From positions 1 through 64,000 of the forward strand of contig CALFXL010000005.1 in assembly GCA_937958045.1 (NCBI GenBank): a stretch of 64,000 nt of DNA. The letters are read 5' to 3'. The first letter of the stretch is position 1. Every line of letters begins with the position of its first letter. The position numbers were made by a program, and so were the translations under genes. This document shows positions 26,079 through 34,547 of this stretch, piece by piece. The notes under the pieces were generated by a model that was not told the DNA's origin, did not search any database, and saw nothing but the letters and a program-made list of their open reading frames with translations. The DNA comes from an uncultured Opitutaceae bacterium (lineage in GTDB: Bacteria; Verrucomicrobiota; Verrucomicrobiia; Opitutales; Opitutaceae).

Positions 26079-26181
26079 GAGTAGCGAGTAGAAAACCGAG
26101 TTCAGTCGCTCGGCAAACGAGCGAGCGGGCAACCGCGCGGAAGCGTCCATGCCCGCTGCTCGCGATTTCTACTCGTTACTC
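26079..26181 (-). ncRNA. Candidate structured leader RNA of thrC, three-way junction
   Basis: Outer stem: 26079-26094 pairs with 26166-26181, 15 of 16 positions. Inside it are two perfect 7-bp hairpins: TCGCTCG/CGAGCGA with loop GCAAA (26106-26124) and GCGGGCA/TGCCCGC (26125-26156). The element fills most of the 155-bp lysC-thrC gap and ends 27 nt before the thrC ATG. It matches no riboswitch I know; it could be a cis-regulatory element, a processing site, or a small mobile inverted repeat. The + strand reading forms the same fold, with a G-U in place of the mismatch. Confidence 0.5.
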
Positions 26182-26207
26182 CGAAAGCGGCCATGGGCCG
26201 CCTTGTC

Positions 26208-27425
26208 TCAAACTTGATCGAGCTGGAAGGTCGTGTGAGCGACGCGGACAGCTTCTTCGGCGCGGCTTTGATCGATCACGACGGAGATCTTGATTTCCGA
26301 AGTGGTGATGAGCTCGATGTTGATGTTCGCATCCGCGAGCGCTTGGAAAAGCATGGCGGCGACACCCGAGTGCGTCTTCATGCCGACACCGACGACGGAG
26401 AGTTTGGCGATGCCTTCGTGGATCGCGACCTGACCGCCGCCCACTTCGTCGAGCACGGGTTCGAGCGCTTTTTGCGCCTTGTGCGTATCGCTCTGCGGGA
26501 CGGTGAAGGTGAGGTTGGCGATACCGTTGCGACCGACGTTCTGCACGATCATGTCGACGATGATATTGGCATCAGCGAGGGCCTTAAAAACTTTCGCCGC
26601 GGAACCAGGTTTATCCAGGATATTGCTGACGATGACCTTGGCCTGATCTTTGTCGACGGCGACGCCACGCACGACGACTTTCTCCATATAAGCGACTTCT
26701 TCTTTCACGATGGTTCCTGGGTTGTGGTTGAACGATGAACGGACCTCGAAAACGACCCCGAATTTCTTGGCGAATTCGACCGAACGGCTTTGCATGACTT
26801 TCGATCCGGACGACGCAAGCTCTAGCATCTCATCGTAGGAAATTTCTTCGAGTTTTCGGGCCGTTTTCACCACGCGGGGGTCCGCTGTATAAACTCCATC
26901 AACGTCTGTGTAGATCTCGCATTTATCCGCCTTAAGGGGCGCGGCGAGCGCGATGGCGGTGAGGTCGGAGCCGCCGCGTCCGAGCGTGGTGATCTGGCCA
27001 TCGGCGTTTACACCCTGAAAACCGGCGACGATCACGACCTTGCCCGCCTTGAGATCCTTCTCGATAGCGGACGGCGAGATGCCCTGAATGCGGGCTTTGG
27101 TGTGCGATTTGTCGGTCACGATACCGGCTTGGCCGCCCGTGTAGCTGACGGCGGGCACACCGAGCCCGTGAAGCGCCATGGCGACGAGAGCGATGGTCTC
27201 CTGTTCGCCGGTGGCGAGCAGCATGTCCAATTCACGCTCCGGCGGAAACTGCGTCACGCTTTTCGCACGGGCGATGAGCTCGTTGGTCACTCCTGCGCGG
27301 GCAGAAACAACGACGACGAGTTCGTTGCCTTCATCGCGGATGAACTTGATGCGTTCGGCGACTTTTTTGATGCGTTCGACGTCACCGACTGAGGTGCCGC
27401 CGTATTTTTGGACGATGCGAGCCAT
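26208..27425 (-). CDS. lysC: Aspartate kinase
   Basis: Phosphorylates aspartate, the entry step to lysine, threonine and methionine. Start MARIVQKYGGTSVGDVERIKK is the family's nucleotide-binding opening (K7-YGGTSV). The kinase domain ends near 245; two ACT domains follow (VVRGVAVDKDQAKVIVSNI, LSVVGVGMKTHSGVAAMLFQAL), so feedback inhibition by lysine and/or threonine is likely. At 405 residues it is the monofunctional class. ATG 27425 was chosen over an in-frame upstream start. It lies between hom and thrC, so threonine is probably the controlling product. Confidence 0.96.
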   Translation of the reverse strand: MARIVQKYGGTSVGDVERIKKVAERIKFIRDEGNELVVVVSARAGVTNELIARAKSVTQFPPERELDMLLATGEQETIALVAMALHGLGVPAVSYTGGQAGIVTDKSHTKARIQGISPSAIEKDLKAGKVVIVAGFQGVNADGQITTLGRGGSDLTAIALAAPLKADKCEIYTDVDGVYTADPRVVKTARKLEEISYDEMLELASSGSKVMQSRSVEFAKKFGVVFEVRSSFNHNPGTIVKEEVAYMEKVVVRGVAVDKDQAKVIVSNILDKPGSAAKVFKALADANIIVDMIVQNVGRNGIANLTFTVPQSDTHKAQKALEPVLDEVGGGQVAIHEGIAKLSVVGVGMKTHSGVAAMLFQALADANINIELITTSEIKISVVIDQSRAEEAVRVAHTTFQLDQV

Positions 27426-27503
27426 GGATAGAGTTGGTGAGGAAAAATCAGGAAACGCCCCGACCGCGAGCGGATTCTGGCAAGGCTGCGCGGGACCCGT
27501 CTG

Positions 27504-27586
27504 CCCCGCGGGCGCGGGGCGCGTGGAAGCCACGGTGTATGGGGAGGAAGCGCATGCAAGGGAACGCGTCGGGGGCGGGCGCGTTC
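27504..27586 (-). other. Two GC-rich hairpins in the hom-lysC gap
   Basis: CCCCGCG-GG-CGCGGGG at 27504-27519 and GAACGCG/CGCGTTC at 27562-27586. The second starts 7 bp after the hom stop. Neither has a T-run; partial termination or RNA processing between hom and lysC is possible. Confidence 0.4.
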
Positions 27587-27592
27587 AACCGA

Positions 27593-28903
27593 TCACTCGG
27601 CAAAATCTCCGATACGCAACAACAAGGGCGCTTCGACGACGCTGGGCAACAGCGCCAGCTCCGCGAGCGTGGCGCGGATGGCTTTTTCGTTGCTCTCGTG
27701 CGTGGTGAGAATGAGCACGGCCGTCCCCTCCTCCGCCACTTCGGGCTGCGTCACACTCGCGATGCTCACACGATGATTGGCCATGACGGTGGCGATCTGC
27801 GCGAGCACACCGGGTTCATCTTTCACCAAAGTGCGCACGTAGTAGCGGCCGGTGATTTTTTCCAACGGAGCCAACCTCGGTGTGTTTACACTTTCGCCGG
27901 GAATGATCGCCACCTTCGCGGCGGCGAGATGTGCAGCGGCGTCGACGATATCACTGATGACCGCGCTGGCGGTCGCATCGCGGCCCGCGCCGCGACCGAT
28001 GTAGGTCGTCGCACCGACGACATCGCCGGAAACCGCCACGCCGTTGAAGACGCCATGGACATTCGCAATGACGTTTTCCTCGGGGATCAGCGTCGGGTGG
28101 ACGCGGACAAACACTTCGTTGCTCGCGAAATCGCGGGTGATCACGGCGAGGAGTTTGATGCCATAACCAAGCGCGGCGGCGTGCTTGAGATCGGTCTGCG
28201 TGATTTTCGCGATGCCCTCGACGATCATCTGATCGGTTTTGATCCACACTCCGTGCGCAAGGAACGCGAGGACGGAGGCCTTGTGCGCGGTGTCCCAACC
28301 GTCGACATCGAGCGACTCGTCGGCCTCGGCATAACCGAGTCGTTTCGCATCAGCGAGGATCTCGGGATAACTCGCGCCCTCCTGCACCATGCGCGTGAGG
28401 ATGTAGTTACAGGTGCCGTTGAGGATGCCGTAAATCTGCGGAAAACGATTCGCGACCAAACCTTCGCGCAGCGCTTTGATGATCGGGATGCCGCCGGCGA
28501 CCGACGCTTCGAAATAAATTTGTCCGCCGTGTTTGCGCGCAGCGGCGAACAGCTCCGCGCCGTGCTCGCTGAGGAGCGCTTTGTTGGCGGAGACGACGAC
28601 CGCACCGCGTTCAAGCGCGGCCATCGTGACTTCGCGCGCGAGCGTAGTGCCGCCGATAAGTTCGCACACGATCTGGATCGATGGATCGCGCGCGATGGAG
28701 AGTGCGTCGTCTGTGAGCTTGTCCGCGGGGACGGCGACATCGCGTGCGCGTTTCAAATCGCGCACGGCAGCCCGGGCCAGTTCGAGCGTGACGCCCAAAC
28801 GCGCTTCGAGGTCGGTGCGGGCGCGTTCGAGATGCTGCCAGACGCCCTGGCCGACGGTGCCGAGGCCGCAGAGGCCGATCTTGATGGTCCTGGGTTTGCT
28901 CAT
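27593..28903 (-). CDS. hom: Homoserine dehydrogenase
   Basis: NAD(P)H-dependent reduction of aspartate semialdehyde to homoserine. N-terminal Rossmann motif GLCGLGTVGQGVW (10-22), catalytic domain with NGTCNYILTRM, and the family block AYADESLDVDGWDTAHK (given as EADESLDVDGWDTA). A C-terminal ACT domain (about 350-430: VLAQIATVMANHRVSIASV) suggests threonine feedback inhibition. Length 436 is typical. The start overlaps the plsY stop by 4 bp (ATGA), so hom is translated coupled to plsY. Confidence 0.95.
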   Translation of the reverse strand: MSKPRTIKIGLCGLGTVGQGVWQHLERARTDLEARLGVTLELARAAVRDLKRARDVAVPADKLTDDALSIARDPSIQIVCELIGGTTLAREVTMAALERGAVVVSANKALLSEHGAELFAAARKHGGQIYFEASVAGGIPIIKALREGLVANRFPQIYGILNGTCNYILTRMVQEGASYPEILADAKRLGYAEADESLDVDGWDTAHKASVLAFLAHGVWIKTDQMIVEGIAKITQTDLKHAAALGYGIKLLAVITRDFASNEVFVRVHPTLIPEENVIANVHGVFNGVAVSGDVVGATTYIGRGAGRDATASAVISDIVDAAAHLAAAKVAIIPGESVNTPRLAPLEKITGRYYVRTLVKDEPGVLAQIATVMANHRVSIASVTQPEVAEEGTAVLILTTHESNEKAIRATLAELALLPSVVEAPLLLRIGDFAE

Positions 28904-29553
28904 GATTGGGAAGAAGGCGTGGACGAGGTGGCCGGTTTTTTCACGAACTTCGATTCGGTGCCATTCAGCAGACGGACGATGTTTGTGCGATGCCGGATGA
29001 CGACGAAGAGCGCGATCGCTCCCGCCAGACCGATCAGCAGCGTCGGCTGCTTAAAAAAGTACGCCGCGATGGGAAGCGCGATCGCCGCCAGCATCGACGC
29101 AAGCGATACGTAGCGCGTCGTATAAAATGTCGCGAGCCACACACCAAGTCCGCAAAGCAACGGCAGCGGCATCAACACGAGGAAACCGCCCGCAGCCGTC
29201 GCGACACCTTTGCCTCCGCGAAACTTGGTGAAACAAGAAAAACTGTGGCCGATCAGCGCCGCCACGAGCCCGATGACGGCGAGCAGCGTGACGTCGTGCG
29301 CAGCCGCCGTATCGGCCGCGTTTCGCCACCCAAGCAGAGGCCAACCGGCGGCCGCCGCGCCTTTGAGCGCATCGAGCGCGAACACGAGATTGCCCGGACC
29401 CTTGCCACACACGCGACGGACGTTGGTCGCGCCGGGATTTTTGCTACCGTGCTCAAAAATATTAATCCCGCGCGAACGTGCCACCAGCCAGCCAAATGGC
29501 AGGGCTCCGAGGAAATAGCCGGCGACAGCGGCGATGACATAAGGCGCATCCAT
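28900..29553 (-). CDS. plsY: Acyl-phosphate:glycerol-3-phosphate acyltransferase PlsY
   Basis: Integral membrane enzyme making lysophosphatidic acid from acyl phosphate and glycerol-3-phosphate. The three short PlsY motifs are present: SKNPGATNVRR near 37-47, GHSFSCFTKFRGGKGVAT near 100-117, and the C-terminal RHRTNIVRLLNGTE. About five to six transmembrane helices. ATG 29553 gives 217 residues as expected; upstream in-frame residues lack homology. It ends inside the hom start codon, an unusual coupling of lipid and amino acid synthesis genes. Confidence 0.93.
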   Translation of the reverse strand: MDAPYVIAAVAGYFLGALPFGWLVARSRGINIFEHGSKNPGATNVRRVCGKGPGNLVFALDALKGAAAAGWPLLGWRNAADTAAAHDVTLLAVIGLVAALIGHSFSCFTKFRGGKGVATAAGGFLVLMPLPLLCGLGVWLATFYTTRYVSLASMLAAIALPIAAYFFKQPTLLIGLAGAIALFVVIRHRTNIVRLLNGTESKFVKKPATSSTPSSQS

Positions 29554-29761
29554 GGACGGAAAAGTTGTCGAATCAATGTCCGGGCCGGTCAAAAGCAACG
29601 CCAGAAAATCCACCCGGCCACTGACCGCGAGAGAGGCGGCGCGGATAGGGACAACGCTCCGCATTGTCCGGGCCCGACATCATCACCGAGCGCAGGACGG
29701 GCGGAGGCGGCGGCTGCGGAGCAACCGCCCTGCCCGATCAAACGCATCACGCTCAACCCGC

Positions 29762-32700
29762 TTAGCGAGCGGCCGCAGGTGCGTGCACTTCGCGTTCGAT
29801 TTCTTCCGCGCGCTTCAAGCCGTAGGCACTCGAGCGTCCGGTGATTTTCACGCAGACCTTATCCACGAGCACGTAAAAGATCGGGATCACAAACAGCGTC
29901 ATGAACGTCGCGATCGTGAGTCCGCCGACGATGACCAAACCCATCGGATTGCGCGTTTCCGCACCGGCACCGGTGGCGAAGGCGATCGGCACCGCGCCGA
30001 GCACGGTCGCGATCGAGGTCATCAAAATGGGACGGAAGCGCAATGTGGCGGATTCGAAGGCGGCGTCGAAAGCGTTCTTGCCGGCGATCTGAAGTTGGTT
30101 CGCGAACTCGACGATGAGAATGCCGTTCTTTGCGACCAAACCGATCAACATGATCAGACCAAATCGGGAGAAGAGATTATCCGTCATCGGCGTGCCGAAG
30201 AAGCGCGTGCAATACAGCACAAGGATGCCACCCGCGAGCGCCAGCGCGACACCGGTGAAAATCGTGATCGGGTGAATCCACGATTCGAACTGCGCCGCTA
30301 GGATCAGGAAGGTGAACAACAGCGCGAGTCCGAACAGCATGTACGTGTCGCTGCCGCTCTCGACGTATTCGCGCGTCTCGCCGTCCCACGCGTAGGTGTA
30401 ACCGGCGGGAAGCAACGGACGCACATTTTCTTCGAGGAATCGCACGCCGTCGCCGATGGTCATGCCGGTGTTGAGCTGCGCGGAAACCGTGACGGATCGC
30501 ATGCGATTAAAGTGCGGGAAATTCTCCGGCACGACGTTCTCGTTCACCGTAACCAGATTGCTGAGCTGGATGAGATTTCCATCGGTCGATTTCACGTAGA
30601 GACGTGAGAGATCGTTGGGCGTCGTGCGGTCCGCGTCTTCGACCTGCACGATCACGTAATACTGCTGATTGCCGCGCTGGAATTGCGTGACGCGACGTCC
30701 GCCGAGCAGACTTTCGAGCGTCGTCGCGACGGCGGAAACCGGTACGTTGAGATCCGCCGCGCGCGCGCGATCGATCTGCACATCGAGCTGCGGTTTGGTC
30801 GGCGACGGATCGATGCGGGGCAGCGAGAAAACGGCGCTATTGCGCATCTTCTCGATCACCTTGGCGCCGATTTCCTGAAGCTCGCCGAAATCGCTTCCGA
30901 GCAAAACCATTTCGACGCCGCCCGCGCCGGCGCGACGACTACCGAGCGGACGCACGGGCGTGGCGAACGCCTGGCCGCCAGTGATCTGGCGGAATTTTCC
31001 GCGCAGCTCCGCGAGGATCTGCTGGGTCTTGCGATCGCGTTCCTCCCACGGCTTGAGCGTCGCGAACACAAACGCGCGCGAGCCGTCGCCGCTGCGATGG
31101 AAGGTTCGATCCATCTCCGGAACATCGAGGATGATCTTCTCCATCTCCGACGAATACGCCTTCATGTAGTTCGACGAAGAGCCGACGGGCGGGATGAAGT
31201 TGGCCGTGAAAATACCGCGATCTTCGATCGGCGTGAGTTCGCGCTGCAGTTTCGTGTAGAAGAAAAATCCGACGACCGCGAAGATCAGCGCCACGCCCAG
31301 CACGACGAACGGCACGCGGAAGGCGCCGCGCAGCACTTTTTCGAAGATGCTGTTCATGCGCACGAAGAACGGTTCGGTCTTCTCATAAAGCCAACCGTGC
31401 TTCAGATGCCCATCGACGTTCTTGGCCGCCTTGAGCATGCGCGAGCACAGCATCGGCGTGAGCGTGAGCGCCACAAAAGCCGATACGAGCACGGAGACCG
31501 CGAGCGTGATGCCAAACTCGAAGAAGAGTCGTCCGGTCTGACCGGATTGAAACGCGACCGGCAAAAACACCGCGGCGAGTGTGAGCGTCGTCGCGATGAC
31601 GGCGAAGGCCACTTCATGCGCCCCGTGCACCGCAGCATGAAGCGGTTTCTCGCCGTCTTCGATGCGTCGGTAGATGTTTTCCAACATCACGATCGCGTCG
31701 TCGACCACGAGGCCGACCGCGAGCACGAGCGCGAGCAACGTGAGCACGTTGATCGAAAATCCGAGCATGCTCATGATCGCGAACGAGCCGACGATCGACA
31801 CGGGAATCGCAAGCAGCGGAATAAACGTCGCCCGCCAGTCGCGCAGGAAGAGGAAGATCATGAGGATGACCAACACGCATGCTTCCCACAGCGTCTTGTA
31901 CACCTCTTTGACCGAGCGTTCGACGAACACACTCGTGTCGTAACCGATGCCCACTTCGAGCCCCGGCGGCATCTCCGCCTGGATCACGGGAATCAATTCC
32001 TTCACGGCGTTGGCCACATCGAGCAGATTGGACTGCGCCTGTCGCAGAATCTGCACGCCGACGTTGGGCCGGCCTTTGTAGTAAGATTCGCTGCGATAAT
32101 CCTCCGCGCCGAGCTCCACGCGACCGACATCGGAGAACTTCACCTGGTACGTGCCGCGCGTCGCGAGAACGAGATTCTCGTATTGATGCACGTCGGCCAT
32201 GTTGCCCTGCAGACGCACCGGAAACTCGCGACTCGCCGATTCGATGCGGCCGCCGGGGATATCGACGTTTTGCTGGCGAAGCGCTTCTTCGATGTTTGCA
32301 ACCGTGAGACCGTAAGCCGCGAGTCGATCGCTATCGATCCACAAACGCATCGCGTAACGCGGACCGCGAATATTCACCGCGCCGACGCCAGGAATCGTCT
32401 GCAAACGTTGCAGCGCGATGCGCTCGACGATGTCGGTGATTTCAAGGCGCGTGTGGCGGTCAGAGTTAAACGACAACGTGATGATCGGGCTGGAGTCCGA
32501 CTCGGTTTTCGAGACCTGCACGTTCTCGATTTCGCGCGGCAAACGGCCGCGTGCGCGCGACACACGATCGCGGACGTCGTTGGCTGCTTCGTCGATGTTG
32601 CGATCGAGGTTAAACTCGATGGAGATGCGCGAACGCTCTTCCGACGATGTCGATTTGATCACGCGGATGCCGTCGATCGAGGCCACTTCCTTTTCGAGCG

Positions 32701-32896
32701 GCTCGGTGACCTTGGTTTCGACGACTTCGGCGGACGCGCCGGGATACGTGGTGTCGACGGAGATGATCGGCGAATCCGTGTTCGGGTATTCGCGCACCGG
32801 CAGACGATTGAAGGACAAGGCGCCCAACAACACCACCAGGATCGAGGCGACCAAACAGATGACCGGCCGCTTAATGGAGAGATCGGAAAGAATCAT
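29762..32896 (-). CDS. RND-family efflux permease (AcrB/MdtB-like)
   Basis: Proton-driven inner-membrane exporter of 1044 residues with the RND layout: TM1 at about 10-30, a large periplasmic domain, TM2-6, a second periplasmic domain and TM8-12. TM4 has GLVVDDAIVMLENIYRRIEDG with the proton-relay Asp pair. N-terminal LSIKRPVICLVASI and TYPGASAEVVETKVTEPLEKE are typical of the HAE1/MdtBC-like group. The gene starts 4 bp after the adaptor gene stop. No TolC gene is adjacent, so an outer membrane partner must be encoded elsewhere. Substrate unknown. Confidence 0.95.
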   Translation of the reverse strand: MILSDLSIKRPVICLVASILVVLLGALSFNRLPVREYPNTDSPIISVDTTYPGASAEVVETKVTEPLEKEVASIDGIRVIKSTSSEERSRISIEFNLDRNIDEAANDVRDRVSRARGRLPREIENVQVSKTESDSSPIITLSFNSDRHTRLEITDIVERIALQRLQTIPGVGAVNIRGPRYAMRLWIDSDRLAAYGLTVANIEEALRQQNVDIPGGRIESASREFPVRLQGNMADVHQYENLVLATRGTYQVKFSDVGRVELGAEDYRSESYYKGRPNVGVQILRQAQSNLLDVANAVKELIPVIQAEMPPGLEVGIGYDTSVFVERSVKEVYKTLWEACVLVILMIFLFLRDWRATFIPLLAIPVSIVGSFAIMSMLGFSINVLTLLALVLAVGLVVDDAIVMLENIYRRIEDGEKPLHAAVHGAHEVAFAVIATTLTLAAVFLPVAFQSGQTGRLFFEFGITLAVSVLVSAFVALTLTPMLCSRMLKAAKNVDGHLKHGWLYEKTEPFFVRMNSIFEKVLRGAFRVPFVVLGVALIFAVVGFFFYTKLQRELTPIEDRGIFTANFIPPVGSSSNYMKAYSSEMEKIILDVPEMDRTFHRSGDGSRAFVFATLKPWEERDRKTQQILAELRGKFRQITGGQAFATPVRPLGSRRAGAGGVEMVLLGSDFGELQEIGAKVIEKMRNSAVFSLPRIDPSPTKPQLDVQIDRARAADLNVPVSAVATTLESLLGGRRVTQFQRGNQQYYVIVQVEDADRTTPNDLSRLYVKSTDGNLIQLSNLVTVNENVVPENFPHFNRMRSVTVSAQLNTGMTIGDGVRFLEENVRPLLPAGYTYAWDGETREYVESGSDTYMLFGLALLFTFLILAAQFESWIHPITIFTGVALALAGGILVLYCTRFFGTPMTDNLFSRFGLIMLIGLVAKNGILIVEFANQLQIAGKNAFDAAFESATLRFRPILMTSIATVLGAVPIAFATGAGAETRNPMGLVIVGGLTIATFMTLFVIPIFYVLVDKVCVKITGRSSAYGLKRAEEIEREVHAPAAAR

Positions 32897-32900
32897 GGGA

Positions 32901-34004
32901 TCACTCCGCGGGCAGGAAATCGGCCCTCAGCGGCCGCGGCTCGAGCTTGGCACCGGGGAAAAGGATCAGTGAACCCACGCCCGCGGCGACGATCGGCTGG
33001 CCGACAGCCAGGGGTTTCTCCGATGAAAGGATCTCCACAAACCCCCGCGCGCGCAGGCCGAGTTGCACCGGGATGAAGTCGGCGACTTTTTCACCGTTCT
33101 CGTCTTTCACCGCGATAATCTGCGGACCGCGCACGGAGGTCATGATCGCGCCTTCGGGGACAGTCATGGCGTTTTCGCGAACATCGAGCACGAGCTCCAC
33201 GTTGGCAAACATGCCGGGTTTCAGGTCGGCCGGCGGATCGGTCAAAATGCCTTTCACGGCGCTCGAGCGCGTACTGCGATCGATGACCGAGCTCACGAAA
33301 TACACTTCGCCGCGCACCACCGCGGTGCGGTCGATGGTTTTGGCGCGAACGACAAACGGAGCGCCTTGGCGGACTTTGCCGAGATAACGCTCCGGGACTT
33401 GGAAATCGATTTTCAGGCGGCTCAGGTCGTCGATCTGCGTGATCGCGCTCGCTTGGGTCACATAATCGCCGGGCGAAATCGTGCGGGCGCCCACGATGCC
33501 GTCGAACGGCGCTTTGATCTCCGTCTTGGCCAAGCGCACGCGCAGCAGCGACAACTCGGCGGCGCTCGCGGAATGCTCGGTGGAAACGCGGTCGAAATCG
33601 GCTTGTGAAACGGTGCGCGACTCGAGCAGTCCCTGATTTCGGGCGAGATTGAGCTCGGCCAACTTGAAGCGCGCTTCGCTCTGCGCGGCCTGCGCGAGCA
33701 GTTCGGAATCGTCGATCTTCAGCAGCACCTGCCCGCGGGTGACCCGTTGGCCTTCTTCGAAATAAACCGCGCGCACATGCCCGGCGATCTCCGCACGGAT
33801 CACGGCCGACTCATTGGCCGCGATGGAGCCGACAATGGTGAGAACTTCTTCGAGCCGGCGGTGCTCGATGGGGGCCACTTCGACAGGCTGCTTTTGTCCC
33901 GATGTGGACGCTGCGGCCTGTCCCGATTTTTCTTGGGTTCGCGAGCAAGCGCCCAAGAAGGCGAGCAAGCACGCAACCACGAGTGAGGTAGAGAGACGGG
34001 TCAT
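32901..34004 (-). CDS. RND efflux periplasmic adaptor (membrane fusion lipoprotein)
   Basis: Links the RND permease to an outer membrane channel. A lipoprotein signal precedes C20 (AFLGAC). Then comes the barrel-sandwich/lipoyl domain split by a coiled coil (IRAEIAGHVRAVYFEEGQRV ... APFDGIVGARTISPGDYV), a beta-barrel (PERYLGKVRQGAPFVV) and a membrane-proximal domain (VPEGAIMTSVRGPQIIAV). 367 residues from ATG 34004; longer in-frame starts lack the signal. It is 4 bp upstream of the permease gene, with which it forms an operon. Confidence 0.93.
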   Translation of the reverse strand: MTRLSTSLVVACLLAFLGACSRTQEKSGQAAASTSGQKQPVEVAPIEHRRLEEVLTIVGSIAANESAVIRAEIAGHVRAVYFEEGQRVTRGQVLLKIDDSELLAQAAQSEARFKLAELNLARNQGLLESRTVSQADFDRVSTEHSASAAELSLLRVRLAKTEIKAPFDGIVGARTISPGDYVTQASAITQIDDLSRLKIDFQVPERYLGKVRQGAPFVVRAKTIDRTAVVRGEVYFVSSVIDRSTRSSAVKGILTDPPADLKPGMFANVELVLDVRENAMTVPEGAIMTSVRGPQIIAVKDENGEKVADFIPVQLGLRARGFVEILSSEKPLAVGQPIVAAGVGSLILFPGAKLEPRPLRADFLPAE

Positions 34005-34092
34005 GCGATGGCTGGAATGACGCAGAGGGTGCGTGAGAGTTGCGCGTGAAGCAACCGGGGCAGAAAATTTCGTCCGGCGCCGACGGGGCAAA

Positions 34093-34116
34093 CACGAGCG
34101 GCGTCTTTCGCTCGTG
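34093..34116 (-). terminator. Terminator of the gcvT-gcvH operon
   Basis: Perfect 8-bp stem CACGAGCG/CGCTCGTG with an 8-nt loop; on the minus strand it is followed by TTTGCCC. A second inverted repeat, CAGGCCTG twice (34126-34154 region), lies between it and the gcvH stop. Confidence 0.6.
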
Positions 34117-34163
34117 CTAAATGCAGCAGGCCTGCCGCATACACGACAGGCCTGTCATAAATG

Positions 34164-34547
34164 TTATCCGAGGAGCTGCGTGTAGGCCGCGGCGTCCAGG
34201 AGCGAGCCGGCTGCCGCCGGATCGTCGAGCTTCAGCTTCAACATCCAGCCGCCTTCGTACGGAGCTTGGTTCACCGCTTCCGGCGCGGCATCGAGCGCCG
34301 TGTTGACTTCCACGACGGTGCCGGCCACGGGCGCATAGAGGTCGGACGCGGCTTTCACCGATTCCACCACGCCAAATGCGTCGCCCGCTTTGAGCGCGGT
34401 GCCGACTTTGGGCAGCTGCACAAACGTGATGTCACCGAGGCTGCTCTGGGCATAATCGGTGATGCCGACGGTGGCGGTGCCATCGGCTTCCAGTTTCAGC
34501 CATTCGTGTGACTTGGCGTATTTGAGATCGGCGGGGACGTTGCTCAT
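34164..34547 (-). CDS. gcvH: Glycine cleavage system H protein
   Basis: Lipoyl carrier that shuttles the aminomethyl group of glycine between P, T and L proteins. A 127-residue protein with the start MSNVPADLKYAKSHEWLKLE, ITDYAQSSLGDITFVQLP and the lipoylation block AFGVVESVKAASDLYAPVAG (lysine of ESVKA). It overlaps gcvT by 4 bp, so stoichiometric coupled translation is likely. gcvP is not in the window. Confidence 0.97.
   Translation of the reverse strand: MSNVPADLKYAKSHEWLKLEADGTATVGITDYAQSSLGDITFVQLPKVGTALKAGDAFGVVESVKAASDLYAPVAGTVVEVNTALDAAPEAVNQAPYEGGWMLKLKLDDPAAAGSLLDAAAYTQLLG

Noticed and set aside
30683..33076. Long open frame antisense to the RND permease and adaptor
   Set aside because: Arg/His/Asp-rich shadow of a GC-rich gene, no domain.
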